NCBI GenBank assembly: GCA_007122045.1
Contig: SKJM01000583.1
Location: forward strand, 1 to 8,531
DNA length: 8,531 nucleotides
From: Planctomycetales bacterium
GTDB lineage: Bacteria; Planctomycetota; Planctomycetia; Pirellulales; Thermoguttaceae
Reading direction: 5' to 3'
This document shows positions 1-6,717 of the stretch, piece after piece. Position 1 is the first letter of the stretch. Each line of letters begins with the position of its first letter. The position numbers and the translations under genes are program-made. Below the pieces are notes generated by a model. It saw only the letters and a program-made list of their open reading frames with translations, was not told the DNA's origin and did not search any database.

Positions 1-1
1 A

Positions 2-73
2 TTCGGCGTGGCCCTCTGGGCCGCCTGGGGAGCTGTCGAGTCGGTCACCAACATCGTGCGCGAGATGCTCTGA
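2..73 (+). CDS. C-terminal end of an unidentified protein (5' end outside window)
   Basis: The frame beginning at base 2 is open for 23 codons and ends at TGA 71-73. The residues read FGVALWAAWGAV then ESVTNIVREML, a composition with alternating hydrophobic and charged residues that looks like a genuine amphipathic C-terminal helix. Codon third positions are mostly G or C, as in the neighbouring genes. Too little is left to name a family. It is probably the gene preceding the dehydrogenase, 153 bases upstream of it. The gap is large enough that the two need not share a transcript. Confidence 0.45.
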   Translation, partial: FGVALWAAWGAVESVTNIVREML

Positions 74-216
74 CTCCGAAGCCGCTGTGAAGCGTGGCTG
101 CCTGCCGGACCGGGGTCCTGCCTCGCACCTCCAACCGGGAACCGAAAAAACCGAACGTGGCCTGTGTGTGCCACACGTGCCGCGTAGCTCACATAACTTA
201 ACCCTTTGCGACAATT

Positions 217-220
217 GGAG
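217..220 (+). promoter_or_regulatory. Ribosome binding site of the dehydrogenase gene
   Basis: GGAG lies six bases before the ATG at 227. This decides the start: an in-frame TTG at 206 would place the site inside the coding region and would add seven residues ahead of the usual N-terminus of the family. Confidence 0.6.
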
Positions 221-226
221 TTGGAC

Positions 227-1150
227 ATGGACCCGGCTACCCCGAACGGGACCCGCATCGGATGGATCGGCACCGGCGTGATGGGGTCGAGCATGTGCGG
301 GCACCTGCTCGACGCCGGGTTCGCCGTGACCGTGTACAATCGCACCCGGCAACGGGCCGAGCCGCTGTTGGATCAGGGCGCCCACTGGGCCGACGGCCCG
401 AAGGCCGTCGCCGAGGCGGCCGACGTCGTGTTCACCATTGTCGGCTATCCGAGCGACGTCCGCGAGGTCATCCTGGGGCCCGACGGCGTGCTGGCCGGCT
501 GCAAGCCCGGCAAGATCGTGGCCGACATGACCACCAGTGAGCCGTCGCTGGCCGTGGAGATTGCCGCCCGGGCGGCCGAGCGGGGCGTTCATGCCGTCGA
601 CGCGCCCGTCTCCGGCGGCGACGTCGGCGCCCGCGAGGCACGCCTTTCCATCATGATCGGCGGCGAGCCCGAGCCCGTCGAGGCACTGCGCCCCTGCTTC
701 GAGCGCATGGGCAAGACCATCGTGCGCCAGGGCGGCCCCGGCGCCGGGCAGCACGCGAAGATGGTCAACCAAACGCTCATCGCCTCCGGCATGGTCGGCG
801 TGTGCGAGGCCCTGCTGTACGCCTACCGGGCCGGGCTCGACCTGAACACCGTGTTGGAGTCGGTCGCTTCGGGCGCGGCCGGAAGCTGGTCGCTCTCGAA
901 CCTCGGGCCGCGCATCATCGCCAAGAACTTCGACCCCGGCTTCTTTGTCGAGCACTTCATCAAAGACATGGGCATCGCGCTCGACGAGGCGAAACGCATG
1001 AACCTGTCCATGCCCGGCCTGGCGCTGGCCCATCAACTGTACCTGGCCCTGCAAGCCCAAGGGCACGGCCGCCAAGGCACGCACGCTTTGCAATTGGCGC
1101 TCGCTGCGCTGTCGAACATCGACTGGGAGATGGGGGCAGATCGGGATTAG
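227..1150 (+). CDS. NAD(P)-dependent beta-hydroxyacid dehydrogenase, 3-hydroxyisobutyrate dehydrogenase family
   Basis: A 307-residue cytosolic oxidoreductase, the usual length for this family. The N-terminal Rossmann domain begins with [10 protein letters not shown] (residues 11-20, a GxGxxG dinucleotide site), followed by VYNRT (36-40) after the second strand, where the cofactor 2'-phosphate or hydroxyl is read. The substrate-binding signature [11 protein letters not shown] is at 125-135. The catalytic lysine is Lys178 in [11 protein letters not shown], with Asn181 nearby. The all-helical C-terminal domain has the FIKDMGIAL segment (Lys246, Asp247). Family members interconvert a beta-hydroxyacid and its semialdehyde: 3-hydroxyisobutyrate, tartronate semialdehyde, or succinate semialdehyde in GLYR-type enzymes. 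Sequence reading alone does not choose among these. The ATG at 227 was preferred to the upstream in-frame TTG because GGAG sits at ideal spacing. No valine-degradation or glyoxylate genes flank it, so the pathway stays open. Confidence 0.93.
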   Translation: MDPATPNGTRIGWIGTGVMGSSMCGHLLDAGFAVTVYNRTRQRAEPLLDQGAHWADGPKAVAEAADVVFTIVGYPSDVREVILGPDGVLAGCKPGKIVADMTTSEPSLAVEIAARAAERGVHAVDAPVSGGDVGAREARLSIMIGGEPEPVEALRPCFERMGKTIVRQGGPGAGQHAKMVNQTLIASGMVGVCEALLYAYRAGLDLNTVLESVASGAAGSWSLSNLGPRIIAKNFDPGFFVEHFIKDMGIALDEAKRMNLSMPGLALAHQLYLALQAQGHGRQGTHALQLALAALSNIDWEMGADRD

Positions 1151-1309
1151 TGTTGCAGTTGTTCTCTCGATGTGCAGTGGACGCGGCTGGTCGTGGAGTT
1201 CACGACCGGACCGCATCAGCGCGCCGCGACGGTCTTCCTGAAAAAGACCACGCCGGGCCAGGGCTACGCGTGGTGCGACAACGTCGGCCTGCCGCGCGTC
1301 AGCCGCTGA
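1151..1309 (+). pseudogene. Orphan C-terminal fragment resembling a carbohydrate-binding jelly-roll domain
   Basis: Directly after the dehydrogenase stop the same frame stays open to TGA 1307-1309. From about 1172 the translation reads VQWTRLVVEFTTGP, then ATVFLKKTTPGQGYAWCDNVGL. The order 'W-T-x-x-x-V-x-F-x-T-G-P ... A-T-V-x-L-x-K ... G-x-x-x-W-x-D-x-V-x-L' matches the last strands of CBM-like jelly-roll domains in secreted glycan-active proteins. Only 45-50 residues exist, with no credible start (a bare GTG at 1172 at best), no ribosome site and no upstream body of the protein. I read it as the remnant of a larger gene whose 5' part was deleted or replaced. A chance reading is less likely, given the coherent motif. 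The family assignment is from memory of the motif pattern. Confidence 0.4.
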
Positions 1310-1489
1310 AAAACGGATTGACTCGAGCAGCGAGAACGGTTGGACGATACGGACCGCTGAGGCCGCGCTCAACAAGAAGACCACCGAGACCGGCCTGTCA
1401 GCCGTAGCGGTCGCACCAATGTCGTAGGCACACGCCGTTGTGCCGTTCCCCGGCAAAGCAGTCTGCAACTCAATGGAAGAGCCGGAAGA
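1310..1489. other. Intergenic stretch without a supported gene
   Basis: About 180 bases between the carbohydrate-binding-like fragment and the PEP-CTERM relic. A short + frame ending at TAG 1425-1427 (…ENGWTIRTAEAALNKKTTE…) is open but has no start, no ribosome site and no family I recognise. The - frame of the PEP-CTERM relic also stays open here with no protein-like features. No convincing hairpin terminator or promoter was seen. Confidence 0.4.
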
Positions 1490-2067
1490 CTTGTTTCGTC
1501 GCCGCCGGCCGAAGGCGGGCAGCCCAAGCGCGGCAAGGGCCAGCAGCAGCAGGCTGCCCGGCTCAGGAACCGCCCACTGCCGCAGGGCGAAACGGTGGGG
1601 GTTGGAGCCGTCCGGCGCGGTGAAGTCGAAGGAGAACCCGGCGAACTCGAACGGCCACAATACGTCGCCGTGAAAGACCAGGTGGTCGTCGCTGAGCAGC
1701 GCGTGGTCGGGAAACAGGTCGGAGCCGGCGGCAAGGAACGCCAGGCCGTCGTCCTCGCTTGCCGGCACGAACGCGCCGTCGACCCACGTGCCGAGCTGGA
1801 CGTGATATTCCGGCCATGCCATCTCCGTGTTGTTGAACACCCGTTGGTCGCTGGAGATCACGTCGCCGAAGCCGATCACTTCCAACTCCACGTCGAAGGG
1901 GCCGAGGTCCATGGCCTCGACGTGGAGCCTGCCGGCCTCGTCGATGTCGATGGCCCAGTCGCCGCTGGTGCTCAATACGGCGATCGCCGGGGGCGGCGGC
2001 GCACGCTCTGGTCGGTGTCGACGGGCCAGGGGGCGTTGATGAACTCGGTGGGCGGTGCCGGAGCAGC
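1490..2067 (-). pseudogene. Degraded PEP-CTERM sorting-domain protein gene
   Basis: The - strand encodes a typical exosortase/PEP-CTERM C-terminus: VPEPGSLLLLALAALGLPAF followed by GRRRR, at about 1570 down to 1496. This is the PEP motif, a hydrophobic span and an arginine cluster. Before it, about 135 residues look like a secreted acidic domain (…GDWAIDIDEAG…, …HVQLGTWVDGAF…, …FAGFSFDFTAPDGS…). Three things suggest decay. The upstream part (APPTEFINAPWPVDTDQSV, codons from 2064) lies in another frame, with the break in a C-rich run near 1985-2015. A TGA at 2070-2068 lies just before it, and no signal peptide follows upstream. After the arginine cluster there is no stop; the frame runs on with unremarkable sequence. 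An intact protein would be exported, anchored and processed by exosortase at the cell surface. A sequencing error in the G/C run could explain the frame break but not the missing N-terminus. Confidence 0.7.
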
Positions 2068-2132
2068 TCAACGACAACCTGTAGTGCCTGCCCCCCGAAG
2101 CAGCGTGTGGTTACCCGCAGCCGGCACGGACC

Positions 2133-2161
2133 TTGGTTTGATGGAACGACGGGGTTATGCT
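2133..2161 (+). promoter_or_regulatory. Possible sigma-70-like promoter for the HEAT-repeat gene
   Basis: TTGGTT (2133-2138) and TATGCT (2156-2161) are separated by 17 bases. Each matches the -35 or -10 consensus at four of six positions. The -10 box ends 57 bases before the ATG. Such matches arise by chance, so this is only a candidate. Confidence 0.25.
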
Positions 2162-2205
2162 GAACGGTGCGGCCAAAGCTTGTGTACAACAACCAAGGCT
2201 GACGC

Positions 2206-2211
2206 AAGGAG
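2206..2211 (+). promoter_or_regulatory. Ribosome binding site of the HEAT-repeat gene
   Basis: AAGGAG ends seven bases before the ATG at 2219. This site, together with the signal peptide that follows, fixes the start. The same frame is open further upstream to 1595, but that extension lies opposite the PEP-CTERM relic and has no ribosome site or secretion signal. Confidence 0.75.
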
Positions 2212-2218
2212 CAGAACG

Positions 2219-5200
2219 ATGCCGGTCCGATCACACTTGTCGTGGTGGCTGCTGGCGGCCACGGTTCTCCAGGGGGCGGCCGGCGCCGGGAGGGCCTCCT
2301 CCCAAACGCCGGACGAAGGTATCCCCGTCGAGGTCCAACGCCAACTCGAGCGTCTCGACGCGCCGGATCCTGCCGAGCGCATCGAGGCGATACGACAACT
2401 GCGCGACATGGGCCGGCGCGCCGGTGCCGCCGCAGAACGCCTGGTAGCTCTGCTGGACGATGAAGACTTCACAACGAGTGTCAGCGGTTCCAAGACGCAC
2501 GTCGCCTACGAAGCCCTTGGCGCGCTGGTGCGACTGGGAAAGCCGGCCATGCCCGCGCTCGTCGCCGCGCTCGAGAGCGAAACGCCCGAAGTGCGCAGCA
2601 AGGCCGTCCGCGCCCTGTGGCGAATCGGCCATCCCGACGCCGGCGAACCGATCGCCGGCTTGCTGGACGATCCGGAATGGCGGGTTCGCAGCCACGCTTT
2701 GGAAGCGCTGGGGTGGCTGAAGGATGTGCGTACTTTCGAACGGGTAGCCGCCGCGCTGAAGGATCCGAACAACCGTGTCGGTTCCAGCGCGGCCCGCGCG
2801 CTCGAAAGGATGGGCGACCCACGCGCGGTGGAACCGCTGATCGAGGCCGTGCGCCGTGAGGAAGTGTGGACGAGGGCGGCAGCGGCCAGGGCGTTGGGCT
2901 CGTTCCAAGACCCCCGTGCGGTCGATCCGCTACTGGGCGCCTTGACCGCCGAGAGCCAGGTCGTGCGCTTCGCCGCGGCGCGCGCCCTCGGAGCAGTGCA
3001 AAGCGCCAAGGCCGTCGACCCGCTCATTGCGGCGCTGGACGACTCGGAGGACCGTGTGCGCATCGAGGCGGCTGTCGCGCTGGGCGAGTTGGGCGAACCG
3101 CGCGCCGTGGAGGGGCTCACCAAGGTATTGATCGCTCCGCCCGAAGAGCGCTGGCCGCACCGGCACCGGGTCACGAACAAATCGGCCGCGGCAACGGCGC
3201 TGGGCAAGCTGGGGAAAGCGGGCGAGACGGCGCTCCTCGACGCCTTGAACCACAAGAATGCACGCGTCCGGTACCTCGCCGCCACAACGTTATGGCGAGA
3301 CGACTCGTTGCCCGCCTTTGAAACCGTGGTTGCCGCTGTCGAAGACCCGGAGTGGCGGGTGCGGGCTCACGTAGTCAGCAGGCTTACCAGCCGTCGCGAC
3401 CCGCGCGGGCTCGGCCCGCTCACGACGGCCCTGCGCGACGAAAGGCCCGACATCCGCCGGAACGCGGTGGAGGGGCTGGCGGCCCTTCGCGATCCCCGCG
3501 CCGTCGAACCGTTGATTGCGGCGCTCGCGGACCCTTACACGGAGGTGGCGCAGCGGGCCGCGGAAGCCCTGGGCCGGGCGCGCGACGCCCGGGCGGTCGA
3601 ACCGCTGATCGAGGCGCTCAAAACGCGTACCGGCGCCGTCCGCATCGCCTGCGCCGAAGCGCTGGCGCAGTCGCGCGACCCCCGCGCGATCGAGCCGCTG
3701 TGTGTGCTGCTCCGTTCGTCAAGTCGCGAAGTGCGGCGCTCGGTGACCGAGATCCTGGGCAGGATGGGCGAGGGCGCGGCCGCTGCCGTCCCGGAACTGA
3801 TCGCCCTGCTGGGCGAACAGGAGAAAGTCGAACGTGATTATGTAGGCTCGCGCCGCATGGAGCCGGGTTGGAGCCCGGCGATGGCATTGGTTCACATCGG
3901 CTCGCCTGCCGTGGAACCTTTGCTGGAGGTGATGCGCGATCCGGAGGGCGTGTCCCGATACCTGCCAGAAGGCTTCGACGACGACACGCTTGCCGCGGAA
4001 CGTCTGCTGGAGGCGATGCGGGAACCGGACGGCGTGCCCCGATACGCGCTCCTGGCAGAAGGCTTCGTCGACGACGGCACGCCATGGGCCGCATTGACCC
4101 GCCGCAGCCGGTGGGAGTTCTGTCCACGTGCCACGAGACATGAAGCGGTGAGAGCGTTGGGCCAGATTGGCGAGGTGCGCGCCGTCGAACCGTTGATCGA
4201 AATGCTCGGGCAGAAACAGCAGAAACAGGGGTGGAGTCCGCAAGGGTATGTCCGGGCTTTGGTGGCTCTCAACGACCTGCGCGCCGTCGAACCGCTGATC
4301 GCGCTGCTCGGGCCGGATCATGACACAGCCGTTCGCCAGAATGCTGCCTCCGCGCTGGGCGAACTCGGCGACCCGCGCGCCGTCGAACCCTTGCTGGCCT
4401 GCTTCCAGGAGGCCGAAGGAATGCTTCGCAACACCGTGTTCCGCGCCTTAGCGAAACTTGGCGATCCCCGCGTGGTGGATGCGGTGACCGCGCGGCTGGA
4501 GTCGCCCGACCGCGAGACCCGCCGCGGGGCGGCAGGTATGCTCGCCCGGACGGCTAGCGATCCCGCCGTGGAATCGCTGGCAAACGGTCCCTTCATCGAG
4601 CCGCTGGCAGGATTGCTGGCCGACCAGGACGCCGAAGTCCGCCGCTACGCCGCCGAGGCCCTGGCACATCTTCAGGACCCGCGGGCCCTGGAACCCCTGC
4701 TGGCCGCCTTGGACGTCGAAGAGCCATCCGCCCGGCGGTGGGTTTACGAATCTCTGGCGGCCTTGGGCGATGGCCGCGCCGCTGAGCCGTTGCTTACGCT
4801 GCTCCGCGCGGCGGACGATCGCGAAAGGCGGGAACTGGAACGTACTCTCCGCCAGATCCAGGACCCACGGGCGATTGCCCCGTTGGTTGGGGTCCTCGAT
4901 AATGCGCTTCCGCATGTTCACCGCCTTGCCGCGCGCCAGTTGGGTGAGATCGGCGGCCCCGACGTCGTCGCGCCTCTGTTGGCCGCTTTGGACGACGATT
5001 GCCCGAATGTCCGCGCCGCCGCGGCCACGGCGTTGGGGAAGACGCAAGACGCCCGGGCCGTCGAACCGTTGTTGCAGGCGCTGGAGGCTTCGCCGGAGTC
5101 GTCTGCTTCGCAAGCGATCATTCGGGCCCTTGCAGCGTGTGGCGACCCTCGCGCCGTGGAGCCCTTGATCGCGATGGTGAGAACGCGGCGCGGCTCGCTC

Positions 5201-5767
5201 AACCGCGATGTGATCCAAGCGTTGGGCGAGCTGGGCGACGGCCGCGCCGTCCCACCGCTGGTCGAGGCGGCTTGTGAAGCGTCCTCGTCGGTTGACCGCA
5301 GGGCAATTGCCAGGGCGTTGGGCGAGCTGGGCGACCCCCGCGGCATCGAGCCGTTGAAGACCATGCTCGAGGACGATCACACGGAGGCCGACCGCAGTTT
5401 CGCGTTGGCGGCGCGGCGCGCACCTGCGGGCATATTGGACGAGTTCGATCCCTGCGTCGTCCGCGAGGCGTCCATCGCACTGGGCGCGATCGGCCGGCCC
5501 GCGACGCCGGCGCTGGTGACGGCGCTCGGGCATCGGTATTGGACCGTGCGCGAAGCGGCCTGCCATGCGTTGGCCGCGATTGCCGATCCGGAGGCTGTCG
5601 GACCGCTCATCGCGGCGCTCGACGACGAGCAATGGGCGGTCCGGGCCGGCGCCGCCGACGCGCTGGGCGCCATCGGCGATCCGGCCGCCGTCGAACCGCT
5701 CAACGCCCTCGCCGACGATCCCGTGTGGGACGTCCGCGCTGCGGCCGAGCGCGCCCTCAAACCGTAG
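2219..5767 (+). CDS. Exported multi-HEAT-repeat protein (PBS-lyase-like repeats)
   Basis: A 1182-residue protein. Residues 1-26 form a signal peptide: a basic start (MPVR), a hydrophobic core (WWLLAATVLQGAAGAG) and small residues for cleavage near A23-A26. The rest is a near-continuous stack of about thirty repeats of roughly 31 residues, each with a two-helix pattern and the turn signature [G/Q/R]DPRAVEPLIxAL. Examples are at DNA positions near 2818, 3490, 3655, 4370, 4675, 5150 and 5335. This is the HEAT-like repeat first noted in phycobilisome lyases, but the size and secretion signal argue against a lyase role; such solenoids are protein-binding scaffolds. No catalytic domain, transmembrane anchor or haem site (CxxCH) is visible. 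Residues about 534-640 break the pattern with a non-HEAT insert containing a tandem duplication. The stack ends abruptly (AAERALKP) without a cap. It stands alone on its strand, with a possible promoter at 2133. Partner and function are unknown; a periplasmic or surface scaffold is the inference. Confidence 0.92.
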   Translation: MPVRSHLSWWLLAATVLQGAAGAGRASSQTPDEGIPVEVQRQLERLDAPDPAERIEAIRQLRDMGRRAGAAAERLVALLDDEDFTTSVSGSKTHVAYEALGALVRLGKPAMPALVAALESETPEVRSKAVRALWRIGHPDAGEPIAGLLDDPEWRVRSHALEALGWLKDVRTFERVAAALKDPNNRVGSSAARALERMGDPRAVEPLIEAVRREEVWTRAAAARALGSFQDPRAVDPLLGALTAESQVVRFAAARALGAVQSAKAVDPLIAALDDSEDRVRIEAAVALGELGEPRAVEGLTKVLIAPPEERWPHRHRVTNKSAAATALGKLGKAGETALLDALNHKNARVRYLAATTLWRDDSLPAFETVVAAVEDPEWRVRAHVVSRLTSRRDPRGLGPLTTALRDERPDIRRNAVEGLAALRDPRAVEPLIAALADPYTEVAQRAAEALGRARDARAVEPLIEALKTRTGAVRIACAEALAQSRDPRAIEPLCVLLRSSSREVRRSVTEILGRMGEGAAAAVPELIALLGEQEKVERDYVGSRRMEPGWSPAMALVHIGSPAVEPLLEVMRDPEGVSRYLPEGFDDDTLAAERLLEAMREPDGVPRYALLAEGFVDDGTPWAALTRRSRWEFCPRATRHEAVRALGQIGEVRAVEPLIEMLGQKQQKQGWSPQGYVRALVALNDLRAVEPLIALLGPDHDTAVRQNAASALGELGDPRAVEPLLACFQEAEGMLRNTVFRALAKLGDPRVVDAVTARLESPDRETRRGAAGMLARTASDPAVESLANGPFIEPLAGLLADQDAEVRRYAAEALAHLQDPRALEPLLAALDVEEPSARRWVYESLAALGDGRAAEPLLTLLRAADDRERRELERTLRQIQDPRAIAPLVGVLDNALPHVHRLAARQLGEIGGPDVVAPLLAALDDDCPNVRAAAATALGKTQDARAVEPLLQALEASPESSASQAIIRALAACGDPRAVEPLIAMVRTRRGSLNRDVIQALGELGDGRAVPPLVEAACEASSSVDRRAIARALGELGDPRGIEPLKTMLEDDHTEADRSFALAARRAPAGILDEFDPCVVREASIALGAIGRPATPALVTALGHRYWTVREAACHALAAIADPEAVGPLIAALDDEQWAVRAGAADALGAIGDPAAVEPLNALADDPVWDVRAAAERALKP
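3923..4075 (+). repeat. Two-copy tandem duplication inside the HEAT-repeat gene
   Basis: The first copy starts at 3923 (LLEVMRDPEGVSRYLPEGF, then DDD) and the second at 4007 (LLEAMREPDGVPRYALLAEGF, then VDD), a period of 84 bases or 28 codons. The second copy carries two extra codons before AEGF. At DNA level blocks such as CAGAAGGCTTCG and CCCGATAC are conserved, so the duplication is fairly recent compared with the surrounding repeats. The unit differs in sequence and length from the 31-residue HEAT unit. Confidence 0.75.
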
Positions 5768-5768
5768 G

Positions 5769-5838
5769 GTGGGTGGTTCCGGCCGCATGGCACCTTGGGA
5801 GAACGGTCTCAGCTTGTGGAGCGGCCGGGTTCACCCAC
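5769..5838. terminator. Imperfect inverted repeat between convergent genes, possible two-way terminator
   Basis: The arms at 5769-5786 and 5821-5838 pair over GTGGGTG with CACCCAC and CCGGCCGC with GCGGCCGG, with a three-base mismatch between the two paired blocks and a 34-base loop. The loop holds a small hairpin, GAGA-ACGG-TCTC (5799-5810). It starts directly after the HEAT gene stop, and the opposing PPTase gene ends at 5915. There is no T-run on either side, so it is not a classical intrinsic terminator. The position alone suggests a shared stop for both transcripts. Confidence 0.3.
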
Positions 5839-5914
5839 GCGCGCCGTGCAGAATCAGAGCAATGGTGCCGGACACGAAGGAGCGGCTTGCCACGTCGAAA
5901 TAGAATAATCCGGG

Positions 5915-6706
5915 CTAACGGTTCCCGACGTCCCACCGGCGCAGCGGCGTGTCGGGCAGCCGTTGCGGGTCGGGCACGCCGCACAGCGGCACGGTGCGGC
6001 GCAGCGAGACGTTCATCGGCCGGGACCGCGGGCGGCGGACGGCCAGGGCCAGTTGGTAGGAATCGGCGTAGCGGAACTCGGCAAATTGCCACGCCTCCGG
6101 GTCGTCGCTTTCGGGGCTGATGAACCCGATGGACGGAGGGTCGCCGTCGGGCAGGTGGAAGAAGAAGCCTTCCAACGGCACCAGCAGGCCCACGCCCCGG
6201 GCCTTCACGTACGATTCCTTCAAGGTCCAGAACCGGAGGAACTCGCGACTACGCCGAGCGGGGGGGGCGCGCTCGACCACCGACGCTTCCGGCCGAGCGA
6301 AGAAGCGGCGGGCCAGTTCGACCGCCTTCGGCACCTCGCGCCAATGCTCGACGTCGACCCCCACCTCGGCGTCGCGCGTTACCGCGCACACCACCAGCCG
6401 CCCGCTGTGCGAAAGGTTGAACCGCGGCGCCACCCCGGCCGACCGGGCGACGCCGGGCTTGCCGTACGCGTTGGTCGTGAAAACCCAGTCGCGCGGATCG
6501 GCGCCCGTGTAGTGCGAAAGCACCGTGCGGGCCAGCGCCCGGGTGCAGCAGTGCCGCTCGGGCCCGCCGGGAAACTGCAGCCGCCGCTCCTGCTCGCGCT
6601 CGTCGGCCGACATCAGCCCCCGGTAGCGGTCCACCAGGGCCGGATCGATCGAATCGAGGTCGAGCACCCACAGGTCGACGTCGTAGGGGCCCAGCGGCGT
6701 TTCCAT
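5915..6706 (-). CDS. 4'-phosphopantetheinyl transferase, Sfp type
   Basis: A 263-residue cytosolic enzyme that moves the 4'-phosphopantetheine arm of coenzyme A onto a conserved serine of an acyl or peptidyl carrier protein. The family motifs are all visible. NAYGKPGV (79-86) and FNLSHSGRL (96-104) contact coenzyme A. VGVDVEHW (115-122) supplies the Mg2+ ligands Asp118 and Glu120. FWTLKESYVKARGVGL (159-174) has Glu164 and Lys168. CTRALARTVL (54-63) is the usual N-terminal helix motif. The two-lobed length fits the Sfp group rather than the short AcpS group. The last 35 or so residues, after LALAVRRP, extend past the usual end and are arginine- and proline-rich. The upstream gene stops at 6718. 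An in-frame GTG at 6721 would overlap it as GTGA, and the ATG at 6706 lies 11 bases downstream of that stop; I chose ATG but GTG is a real alternative. No carrier-protein or NRPS/PKS gene is in view. Confidence 0.92.
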   Translation of the reverse strand: METPLGPYDVDLWVLDLDSIDPALVDRYRGLMSADEREQERRLQFPGGPERHCCTRALARTVLSHYTGADPRDWVFTTNAYGKPGVARSAGVAPRFNLSHSGRLVVCAVTRDAEVGVDVEHWREVPKAVELARRFFARPEASVVERAPPARRSREFLRFWTLKESYVKARGVGLLVPLEGFFFHLPDGDPPSIGFISPESDDPEAWQFAEFRYADSYQLALAVRRPRSRPMNVSLRRTVPLCGVPDPQRLPDTPLRRWDVGNR

Positions 6707-6717
6707 GGTTTCATCGC

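Noticed and set aside
87..281. 64-codon + frame starting at GTG 87 and overlapping the dehydrogenase start
   Set aside because: No ribosome site, low-complexity composition, and overlap with a well-supported gene in another frame.
1..1489. Long open - frame continuing from the PEP-CTERM relic to the left edge
   Set aside because: It is the antisense of the dehydrogenase frame, open only because that GC-rich frame lacks TTA, CTA and TCA codons. Its translation shows no protein features past the arginine cluster.
1595..2218. Upstream in-frame extension of the HEAT gene, adding 208 residues
   Set aside because: It lies opposite the PEP-CTERM relic, has no ribosome site, and would bury the signal peptide. 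The ATG at 2219 has both a ribosome site and the signal peptide.
3490..5700. Repeated GC-rich strings, considered as a CRISPR array or tandem DNA repeat
   Set aside because: The 93-base periodicity is the codon image of 31-residue HEAT units; there are no identical repeats with unique spacers of constant length.
4448..5788. 446-codon - strand frame opposite the HEAT gene
   Set aside because: Shadow of the repeated, GC-biased HEAT coding frame; its own 'repeats' mirror the sense repeats.
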